Program-made: the position numbers and the translations under genes
In this document: in pieces, positions 11,501 through 23,500 of the stretch
Layout: each line of letters opens with the position of its first letter
How positions within the stretch are numbered: the stretch's first letter is position 1
The notes under the pieces: model-generated
Databases searched by the model: none
What the model saw: the letters and a program-made list of their open reading frames with translations, nothing else
Told to the model about the DNA's origin: nothing
Assembly: GCF_964340395.1 (NCBI RefSeq)
Contig: NC_135553.1
Span: forward strand, 563,001-627,000
DNA from: Glandiceps talaboti
Lineage: Eukaryota > Hemichordata > Enteropneusta > Spengelidae
DNA: 64,000 nt
Direction of reading: 5' to 3'

Positions 11501-14500
11501 AGTTAAGTGAAGTCAGGATGGGTGAATGGTCTATCTAGAGTTAAGTGAAGTCAGGATGGGTGAATGGTCTATCTAGAGTTAAGTGAAGTCAGGATAGGTG
11601 AATGGTCTATCTAGAGTTAAGTGAAGTCAGGATGGGTGAATGGTCTATCTAGAGTTAAGTGAAGTCAGGATAGGTGAATGGTCTATCTAGAGTTAAGTGA
11701 AGTCAGGATTGGTGAATGGTCTATCTAGAGTTAAGTGAAGTCAGGATGGGTGAATGGTCTATCTAGAGTTAAGTGAAGTCAGGATGGGTGAATGGTCTAT
11801 CTAGAATTAAGTGAAGTCAGGATGGGTGAATGGTCTATCTAGAGTTAAGTGAAGTCAGGATGGGTGAATGGTCTATCTAGAGTTAAGTGAAGTCAGGATG
11901 GGTGAATGGTCTATCTAGAGTTAAGTGAAGTCAGGATAGGTGAATGGTCTATCTAGAGTTAAGTGAAGTCAGGATGGGTGAATGGTCTATCTAGAGTTAA
12001 GTGAAGTCAGGATAGGTGAATGGTCTATCTAGAGTTAAGTGAAGTCAGGATTGGTGAATGGTCTATCTAGAGTTAAGTGAAGTCAGGATGGGTGAATGGT
12101 CTATCTAGAGTTAAGTGAAGTCAGGATGGGTGAATGGTCTATCTAGAATTAAGTGAAGTCAGGATGGGTGAATGGTCTATCTAGAGTTAAGTGAAGTCAG
12201 GATAGGTGAATGGTCTATCTAGAGTTAAGTGAGGTCAGGATGGGTGAATGGATAGAATGAATGGCTTCAAATCAGTATGTTGTTTGAGCCTTGCCACAGC
12301 CATATGTTCCTGAATGGCTAAAATCCTTGGGCTAGCTACATTTGAACCACTTATTGTATCCAGTCTAGCAAACTGTATAATTTGGGACCTGATAGGATAG
12401 AGATTGCTTTGTGAAGGAGTTACTTGTATGTACTTTCATTTTTACATAGGTACAATGTAGTGTATGTGCCTTAGGGAGTTCAGGAAGTATAAAGGGTAGT
12501 TGTGCCTTAAAATGTCTGTGCCAAGAGTTATTGTAAAGTGCTTTGAGCACAGTGTGGGAAAGTATTATGTCAAAGAATGCATAATTGTATTATGACTGTA
12601 CATTATTAAACAAATCTAATTTATGTGTGTATGTAAACAGAGTAACAGGATTGGTGTCCAAACCTGATCATGGTCTTGGAAGAAGCAGTACTGATAGACA
12701 ATTCTATTTTATCAACAATAGACCATGTGATATCAGCAAGGTGAGAGTTAGTTCTATTTTATCAACAATAGACCATGTGATATCAGCAAGGTGAGAGTTA
12801 GTTGTATTTTATCAACAATAGACCATGTGATATCAGCAAGGTGAGAGTTAGTTCTATTTTATCAACAATATATCATGTGATATCAGCAAGGTGAGAGTTA
12901 GTTCTATTTTATCATGTGATATCAGCAAAGTGAGAGTTAGTTCTATTTTATCAACAATAGACCATGTGATGTCAGCAAGGTGAGAGTTAGTTCTATTTTA
13001 TCATGTGATATCAGCAAAGTGAGAGTTAGTTCTATTTTATCAACAATAGACCATGTGATGTCAGCAAAGTGAGAGTTAGTTCTATTTTATCAACAATAAA
13101 CCATGTGATATCAGCAAGGTGAGAGTTAGTTCTATTTTATCAGCAATAGACCATGTGATATCAGCAAGGTGAGAGTTAGTTCTATTTTATCATGTGATAT
13201 CAGCAAGGTGAGAGTTAGTTCTATTTTATCAACAATATATCATTTGATATCAGCAAGGTGAGAGTTAGTTCTATTTTATCATGTGATATCAGCAAGGTGA
13301 GAGTTAGTTCTATTTTATCATGTGATATCAGCAAAGTGAGAGTTAGTTCTATTTTATCAACAATAAACCATGTGATATCAGCAAGGTGAGAGTTAGTTCT
13401 ATTTTATCAACAATAAACCATGTGATATCAGCAAGGTGAGAGTTAGTTCTATTTTATCATGTGATATCAGCAAGGTGAGAGTTAGTTCTATTTTATCAAC
13501 AATATATCATTTGATATCAGCAAGGTGAGAGTTAGTTCTATTTTATCAACAATAAACCATGTGATATCAGCAAGGTGAGAGTTAGTTCTATTTTATCAAC
13601 AATAGACCATGTGATATCAGCAAGGTGAGAGTTAGTTCTATTTTATCAACAATAAACCATGTGATATCAGCAAGGTGAGAGTTAGTTCTATTTTATCATG
13701 TGATATCAGCAAGGTGAGAGTTAGTTCTATTTTATCAACAATAGACCATGTGATATCAGCAAGGTGAGAGTTAGTTCTATTTTATCAACAATAGACCATG
13801 TGATATCAGCAAGGTGAGAGTTAGTTCTATTTTATCAACAATAAACCATGTGATATCAGCAAGGTGAGAGTTAGTTCTATTTTATCAACAATATATCATT
13901 TGATATCAGCAAGGTGAGAGTTAGTTCTATTTTATCATGTGATATCAGCAAGGTAAGAGTTAGTTCTATTTTATCATGTGATATCAGCAAGGTGAGAGTT
14001 AGTTCTATTTTATCAACAATAAACCATGTGATATCAGCAAGGTGAGAGTTAGTTCTATTTTATCATGTGATATCAGCAAGGTGAGAGTTATTTCTATTTT
14101 ATCAACAATAGACCATGTGATGTCAGCAAGGTGAGAGTTAGTTCTATTTTATCAACAATAGACCATGTGATATCAGCAAGGTGAGAGTTAGTTCTATTTT
14201 ATCAACAATAGACCATGTGATGTCAGCAAGGTGAGAGTTAGTTCTATTTTATCAACAATAGACCATGTGATATCAGCAAGGTGAGAGTTAGTTCTATTTT
14301 ATCAACAATAGACCATGTGATATCAGCAAGGTGAGAGTTAGTTCTATTTTATCAACAATAGACCATGTGATATCAGCAAGGTGAGAGTTAGTTCTATTTT
14401 ATCAACAATAAACCATGTGATATCAGCTAGGTGAGAGTTAGTTCTATTTTATCAACAATAGACCATGTGATATCAGCAAGGTGAGAGTTAGTTCTATTTT

Positions 14501-17500
14501 ATCAACAATATATCATGTGATGTCAGCAAGGTGAGAGTTCTATTTTATCAACAAAGAATCAGCTCTATTCCATCTCAGATCAGAGGTCTGAGATTCCATC
14601 AACTATTCAGCATGTGATATTACTATTAAAGTTTGTGTTAATAATGAGTGTATGGTAATGGAAGGTAAAAAAAAGAAAACTTGGGCCATTAGCTAGGCTA
14701 TAAAAATGAGACTTACAGAGAATCTTAGATGGTAATCAAGGCTTGCCTTGTAAGCTCTTCCTTGTTGACTTTGAATATATTCAGATGTGTGATTGTTATT
14801 TGTTATTTATCAGGTGTCCAAGTTAGTTAATGAAGTATACCATACATACAACAGACACCAGTATCCTTTTGTTGTTATGGATATATCACTAGCCCAAGGT
14901 AAGCAAGGAATACTCAACTATTAAACTCCCTTGTACATCCTAAAAGTCAACCTCTGTTGACCCCAAAGTATTGACCAATGAAAGTCTATCCAGCTGATCA
15001 TTTGCTGCATGTATCTATTTCATGAAGAAAACTTCATACTGAGACCAGTTGAACAATGCCTCCCCAATAACTCTGACATGCTAACAATGTATGTGTGCAA
15101 CTGTTACATATCAAAGTATTGTATTGGCCCCTGAGTGAGAATGTTGACAATCAATAATCAGTGGTTAAGAGAGTTTGATAAGAGAGATCTTCATGGATAG
15201 TTTAGCTCAACTGATCATGTAGATCTCTTAATCAAACTCTAAGCTATACTTGTATGTGTATGTAAGTAACACAAATACCTGTACATGAACTGTATGGAAA
15301 GATGACTGCAACAAGGCACTGCATGTGATATTGTGACACTATCAAGAATGTTATGTCAATTACATGTCTGTCTTTACTTTGTAGATGGTGTTGATGTCAA
15401 TGTATCAAGAATGTTATGTCAATTACACGTCTCTTTACTTTGTAGATGGTGTTGATGTCAATGTCACTCCTGATAAAAGACAAATATTTCTACAAGAAGA
15501 GAAGACACTTCTGGCAATTATAAAGGTAATCATTGATTGGGCATATAGTGTGGTATTAGCATTATATCAGAGATTGTTTTGCATTGCATGGTTTGACAGA
15601 GTTGGACTGGTTCTATTGAAATTGAAACAATATCTATAGACTAGATGGTTAACACAAGCTGTAACCTTGAACATCTTTGATTGATGGTTGAAAATAACAA
15701 ATATTGGTCATTTAATAAATACAAAAAAACTGCCTATCTTTTCAAATTGCCATTTACAACTTGGCATAATTTTACCAATCTTAGTTCATACCAAAGGTCA
15801 CATGATGAGTATGATTGCCTCAGATATAGCATGTATCCTACATACATCATATTTACTCCACACTTTCTCCTGAAATGCTAGCTATTTCAAATAATTCATT
15901 TGGAATAACACTTGAAGAAACAAGTTGTCATGACAACAGTTAGAATGAGAGAGAAGAATCCAGTAGTACATTGTACGTCATTATAATGTACCGACTACTT
16001 TTAAATTTGTAGTGTTCTTTGACTCGAATATTTGAACCGAGGTCATCAGTCTATCAAGTTAATCAAAAAGCCAAAACTATGATGACTTCAATGTCTGCAA
16101 TGTTTGCAAGGCAGTCCAGTGGTAATGTTACTTTACAAAAGACAGCATCTGAACCTGCCATTAAGACACTTACTCTGTCTAGGCTAAAAAGGTAAGATGT
16201 CATCTGAAATGATTACAAAAACAAGTTAAAATGGCCATATGGATGAGGATTGGGTATTAATTTTGGAATTTTAATTTATAAAACAATTTTATTATCATAT
16301 TCTACTGAGAAAAGTAATGTGAAATAACTTAAACTGGGTGTGTTTCAAACTCAATACATTCAATTTGCAAAAAAACTAAAAAATGTGTAAAACACATTTA
16401 TCAATCTTTTGCAATGTATTGAGCTATAAAACAAGGATATAGCATATGTTGTTTCATATTGGTTTTTCAAGTAGCACACCATGATAAAATTACTTTATAA
16501 ATTAAAAATCTGAAATAAATACCCAATCTCCATCATCCATATGGCCACTGTAATTAAACCAATATGCAAAATAGTAACAGTTGATTTTCAATGAATAGAT
16601 GTGACAGTATTAAACAACATACAAACTTGGTCTGTGTTTGGTGAAGCTGTAGTACAAAATACACATTTTGACTGATCACGAGGGCAACATCATACGTCTG
16701 TTTCCTCAAGGGTCAACCCAACACAGACTTTCCCGAGGGCAAAGCCGAAGTTCATTTGCGTTGAACAGTGTAAAAATTCTACATACATTTGTACCATGTG
16801 ACCACGTACTGACAAATCATAACATAGGAAAGGAACTCGGTTTGTTAGGATTACACATGACTAAGTTATTCAGGGTATATTAAATTCACAAGATATTAAT
16901 ACTGTACATTTTGATTTGAGTATGTTTTTTGACAGCAAAGTTTTCAACCAAAATTGAAAGTGCCATCATATGGTCAGTGTAAGCTTTGCATAAAACCACT
17001 AATTATGATATGATGTGAAATAATAGTTCTATGTATGAATGTTTTACAGGGCATTCTCTCATCCAACTTGTATTTCTAATAATGATGATACTGAGAGAGT
17101 TGAGAAGCCAGCCAAACGTAAGTCACCTAACATAGATTGCAATCATTATCAGTACCTGAGAAATCAACAATTTAGTTTGAAATGTAGAAAACATGGAAGG
17201 CACATTTTATGTGAAAGTCAAGTGAACTGTCGAGCTGAGTTCTTGTTATCTTTTTCAAAAAAGTCTCAATGACATGTATCAGTCAGTAACAGTTTAGTCT
17301 CGTTGTGTTAGCATATTTCATATTTTGACACTTCAAACTTTACTTCACGACATATTCTTAGCTCTCTTTTTATTCGTTCTACTTTTTCAGAACCAAGACT
17401 TGATAATTTTCTCATGAAATCCACAACACTTGGTTCCTCCAAGGAAACTCAGTATACTGATAAAGAAGGGTTTAGATCTGACAGTACTACTACAACATCA

Positions 17501-20500
17501 TTTAGCAAGAAGAAAGCTGAGGATAATGTGCAAATACAAACTGACAGTAAATCAGATAGTCAAACACCCACACTGTCATGTACTCACACTGGAATAGAGT
17601 ATCCAACTCTAGAAAATATCCAGAAAAACAGTGCTTGTTTGGATGAAAACACAGACAACAAAGACAATAAATCTGTTTTAGAAATCACTTTCATTGAAAG
17701 AACTGATTCCAAAACTTCTGATAAAACACAAGATAGAATGAATGATGATGAAACAGTTGTTGGAAGAGACAGTGATTTACAACACATCAATGACTCAACA
17801 AAAAAAGTAAACTTACATCTGAAACCAGAAGGAAAATATGGTGCCAAAGAGAGTCAAACAGAATGCAAAACGGTTTGTTGTTTTAGAATACAATTGTGGT
17901 CTCCTTAGGAAATAATGATAGCATCTCTAGAAATCCATAACGAAAGGCATTGTTGTATTGAAATAAAAATATTAAGTGTTTCTTGTTTGCAAGAAATGAA
18001 TGGAACCTACTACTCTATGAAGCTGTGGCTGGGAAGAATCCTGTCTACACATCATAGTTCATGCTTTGAAGACAAAATACATTTTTGTGCATCTAATATA
18101 GACTAAAGGTCTTTCACAGTTCACACGTTTTGAATTATCCAAAATTATGTAATGTACAGTTTAGTACATGCATTATAAATTTATTATGTGGATCTGTTCT
18201 GACAACAACTGGTGTTTTCACATTGCTCTGGTAAAATTCATATTGCTTGTCACCCAGTGAACTTTGAACTTACAACTTCCATTTCTCTTCTGCTGACAGG
18301 ACAAGGAAATAGAAATTCAAAGAAAGGAGGTCGTTCTTCCTTTTTCTCTCTCTCGTCTACAGAATAAACTAGAGCAAAACAAAGGTGAGTTCTAAGTGTA
18401 GGACACAGTCAGTTGGTGTGAGATGAGATCGTACACAAGGTTTTGGATGGGAAGGTGTTACTCTTAAACTATATGATTGACATATGTACTTCATACCACC
18501 TGTTGGGATATATATATATATATATTGTGATAATATACTTAATGATATTGTAGCCAATGTGAGCAACATATTAGAATAAGTTCTTTTGCTTTTCATGTGA
18601 CAGCACACCTTGTTTCAAAACAGCAATCTAGTACCACCACTGAGATTCAGTCAGTTTCCCTGGTTACTAAGACTATGAACCACTAAGGATGATTTATTTA
18701 TTTACTAATGACAACCATAAAATGGTTTTCATGCAATTGCGATAAAAATACAGTAAATACATTGCACAAATTAATAGATACAGATCAAATTGAAAATAAA
18801 TTACAATAAACCAAAAACCAGACTCATGTTTGGTTATCATTGACAACCACATGAATTCCCATGTTACTAAGGCAACTGATGCATGTCATCTCACACCATT
18901 GCTTTCACATACTAACTGTAGTTTCATCTCTTATCTCTTCTGGGTTTCTACAGGTGACCAAACCAAAGAATTGATTGGGAGATCATTTCATGCTGGAATC
19001 ACACCAGTTGATAACACAGCTGCTGAGGAAGAACTTGAAAGAGAAATAAGGTATGTTGATTGTATGTCTAAACTGTTGATGATTCCTTATACCAACAACA
19101 ATGAACTTATGTACAGGTAAATTTCTGAAGGATACAAGTTCCACTAATCTGTGTACAATAATAATACAGCAATAAATACATGTACTAAGTATGTCTGAAT
19201 GTTTGTTGCCTGTTTTTCTTCTATTCTCTGTTATCACAGGGAATGCATGTAGTACAACTCAATAACATGTACATTGGATATGTCATTACCAATCTGTTTA
19301 AAATCCGATGTAGATGTCGGCTAATCGTTCATTGCTATTTTACCTTCGTTATTTTGCCTGAATTGACCTTCTTGGTACATGTTTACATTTTTATAGAGGA
19401 GGCGATCAGGCTAAAAACGTAAACATGTACTACGAAGGTCAATTCAGGCAAAATAACGAAGGTAAAATAGCAATGAATGATTAGCCGACATCTACATCGG
19501 ATTTTAATCAGATTGTGTCGTTACTTGCATATAGTTGAATGGTTTTTGATGTATTTGTCTGTACTTGTTTAGCTGAATGGTTTTTTGATGTATTTGTATG
19601 TCTGTACTCTTTTAGAGTAAGGGAATACACAATTCTGTACTGAAGGTTTTAATTGTTTTAATGACAGTACTGAAGTTTTATTGTTTGACTACTGAATTGA
19701 AGTTTCTACCGAAACTAATTTCTGTGAGACATGATACTTACCTGTTGGCAAAATACTGATGGGTAACCCGCATTAATTCCTCCAATCCATGCCAAGAAAT
19801 TTTTGGCCCCGCCCCCTCCACCATACCTGGCTCCATATTTGGTTAGCTTAGTCTCCCGCCTAAGTGGCAGTTAGCGCATGCGTACTTGTGTCTTTTATCG
19901 CTCCAAGAGGACAAAAATTTCACAAGGAGACTGTGGGGAAGGTGGGAGGGAGCTCAACAGGTAAGTATCATGTCTCACAGAAATTAGTTTCGGTAGAAAC
20001 TTCAATTCTGTTCGACTATGATACTTACCTGTTGGCAAAATACTGATGGGTAAAAACCCGAATGTGTCAGACTGAAAGGAGGTGGGAGTCTACCACCATA
20101 TCCTATCTAGTTGAAAATCTTTGATTTACAACTACCGACTGCCCGACACTTAAGGGACCTAATGACTGAAGCTTGCTAGCTTCCTGTGTCATATCCCTGA
20201 TATAAAAACTTATAAAGGAGTTTGGGGAGCGCCAGGTTCCTGCCTGTAGAATCTGTGCTACCGGTACCCCTGAGAACAAAGCCCATGATGCCGAGAGAGC
20301 CCTGACTTCATGTGCAGTGACTCTCTCTAACTTACAAGCAGAGCTGGAACTTACTTTGTAAGTCCACTTCACAGTTTCTACCAGCCATTTGGATATAATG
20401 GCTGGAGAAATGTCAGAGGATGACGGAGGAATAGGCAAAAAGAGTCTAGTCCTACTACCTCGAAAAGGTTTGATACGTTTAAGGTACCAAAGTAAGGACC

Positions 20501-23500
20501 TTTTGGGGCAAAGAAGACGCTCTGAGCGGTCTGAGCCCACAAAGGAATCAATAGCTTTAATGATGATCGGCTGAGCCAAGGATCCTAGAACTTGATTCTT
20601 GGCCAGAAACCTAGGGTCAGTGCGCAAGATCACCTGATCCCCTCTCCACTGAATAAAACCCGAACGAGTATCCAATGCATGGATCTCACTCCTACGCCGG
20701 CCTGATGCAAGGGCTAGGAGAAAAACCGTTTTAAAAGTAAGGGCTTTAAGCGAGATGGAATGAAGTGGTTCAAAGGGGGGTTCTCTCAGTGCTCTAAGAA
20801 CCAAGGATAAACTCCACTGAGGTAGTGGCGTTTGTTTAGGAGGGCGTTGAATAAGAAAATGTCTGATCATGTTTGATAAGATCTTATTCTGACCAAAATC
20901 TGGTCCCCCGATGCTTCTGACCGTATTGGCTATCGCCGTGCGATACACCATAATAGTCTTAACTGCATACTTTTTCTCCTCAAACAGAAATAAGAGAAAA
21001 TCTGCTATTGTCTGGGGAGATGGATCGAGAGGATCCTTCTGCCCTCCACGACACCAATCAGAGAATCTTTTCCACTTTTCTCCATAGGTATGGAGGGTGC
21101 TGTCTCTTTGTGGTCTGGCAATGACTGAGGCAGCTTGTTCAGAAAATCCCTGCGAACGGAGGGATCGTTCGATAATCTGAACGCGTGAAGGTGGAACAAG
21201 CTCGGGTTGGGGTGAACAATACCCCTTCCCTGAGACAATAGGTTCTCTTGATCTGGGAGAACTACTGGAAAGTCTACCAGAAGGGATAGCAATACTGGGA
21301 ACCAACTTCGGTTTGGCCACAGAGGTGCTACGAGAATGACTGAGGAACTCTCCTCTTGGATTTTCCTCAGTACAATTGGAAGAAGTGCAAAGGGGGGAAA
21401 TGCATACGCGCTCAGTCCTTTCCAAGACATTGACAGAGCGTCGGTTGCCATTGCTCTCGGATCTGGAATCGGAGACACAAAGAGAGGCAGTTTTCTGTTC
21501 ATGAAGGTGGCGAACAGATCTACAGTCGGTTCTCCCCAATGCAGAAACAGAAGGTGAGCAATCTTGACAGGGATTGCCCACTCTGTAGGAAGAACTCTCT
21601 TGCGACGCGATAGAGCGTCCGCAATGCCGTTCAGCTTCCCTGGCACATGACGTGCTGACAGAAGGATCTTTCGGTCTATGCACCACAACATCAGGTCCCA
21701 TAAGAGGTAACACAGTGTTGGAGACCTGGTTCCCCCTAGCTTGTTTATGTACGCCACTACGGTGGTATTGTCCGAGTGGACTAGAACACTGTGCCCTGTC
21801 ACTAGCATCTCGAAGTCTTGCAGAGCTAGGAAAACTGCCTTCAGCTCTAGCCAATTGATGTGGTGAGAGCTGTCTTGGGGGTTCCAGACACCTGCTGTCA
21901 TCTGACTGTCTAGGTGAGCTCCCCAGCCCTCTTGTGACGCATCCGTGTACAGGGACAGATCCGTGTGACTGTACAAAATGGACTTGCCTTTTAGAAGGTT
22001 GCTCTGGTTTAGCCACCATTCTAAATGGAACCTCAGCACTGGACGAATTGGAACCATTGTGCTGATTGGTTGCGAACTGGGTCGCCAAAGGGCGAGAAGA
22101 TACAACTGAATTGGCCTGATCCGGAGTCTGGCCCATTGTACTATATCGATCAAGGACACCATTAAACCCAGGAGAGACAGAAAATGTTTGGCTGTTATCT
22201 GTCTCAGTGGCCATAGGTTCAGAATGACTGCGAGTAGCTTGTCTATCCGTTCTTGGGTAGGGCAAGCTATTCCCTTGTGTGTAATCAATCTCATTCCCAC
22301 GAATACTGTATCCTGACTTGGGATGAGAGCTGACTTGTCGTAACTGGGGATAAAACCCAGAGAAAGGATTAACAACAATATCTGTTGAATCCGTTCGAGT
22401 AACACCTCCCTTTGTGCATCCCGTATCAACCAATCGTCGAGATATGGATGTAAAAGGGTGGCCCGTCGGTGTAACCAGGCTACTGGCGCCGCTACCACCC
22501 GGGTGAACACCCGGGGAGCAGTGGCTAGCCCAAACGGGAGTGCTGTATACTCGAAAGTTCGGTCTAGGACCGTAAAACGAAGAAACCGGCAACACGAATT
22601 GTGGATAGGGATGTGGAAATAGGCGTCTTTTAGATCGATGGACGCTAGCCAGTCGTTTGGTCGGACAGCGGCTAAAACTGCTCTTGGTGTTTCCATCTGA
22701 AATCTTGGTACTGAAAGAAACGTATTCAGTGCCGTTAGATTGAGAATCGGCCGCCATCCGCCTGACTTTTTCGGGACTAGAAAAAGATGACTGTAAAATC
22801 CCATTTGACACGTACTTGGATCGATTTCTCGAATGGCCCTTTTGGCCAGAAGAGATTCGATCGCGTCCTTGAGTGCCCTTTGTCTTTCCGTGCCTCTTGG
22901 TAGAGAGGTTACGAACGGAATGGAAGTGAGGGGCGGTTGCCTGGCAAATTCCAGAACATAACCGTCCCTTACCGTGGACAAAACCCATTTGTCCTGTGAG
23001 ACTGAATCCCACGCATCTGCAAAGTGGCTTAGTCTGCCCCCCACTGGAATATCCAGTCTTGGAATGGGGAGTTCCTGTATCGTGTTGCCGAGTGGAGAGT
23101 CAGGAGTGCTGCTGCGAGTCAGAGCCCGGTTTTTTAAAGCTGCTCTTGCTAAATAAGGGCTTGTTGGGGCCAGGCTTGCCTCTACCCCGTTGACTACGCA
23201 GTTTACTACGTGGACGTCCTCTGCTAGACTGTCCAGATTTACTCCTGTTGCCTTGGAAATTTCTGTTTGCAGGCACCGTGTTAGTACTTGTACGGTTATC
23301 CTTTGGTCTTGCTGGAGTAGAGGTTGTACGTGGTGACTCCCACATTAACCGCTCTCTCTGCTTTGCTTCGCTGGCCCGCTGGGCCAGGGAAGTCAAATTA
23401 CCAGCAAACAGTGAGGAAGTGGAAAACGAGGAGCCTCTTGCTTCCTGTTTCAGTTCCTGTGTTAACGAGTTAGACTCTCGTTTCAGGAAGGCATCCCTCT

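Noticed and set aside
12690-14548. CRISPR-like regular repeat spacing here and at 10.9-12.2 kb and 46.2-48.2 kb
   Set aside because: Units are head-to-tail with no unique spacers, in introns of animal genes; these are minisatellites.
16668-16883. 71-residue frame in PMS2 intron 13
   Set aside because: Slightly CG-richer and may be a decayed repeat, but I recognise no family and no splice signals supporting an exon.
20103-23012. Reading the whole 969-codon frame as one recombinase protein
   Set aside because: Its first two thirds run opposite in frame to the RT/RNase H coding region with no recombinase features; only the last part matches the tyrosine recombinase domain.
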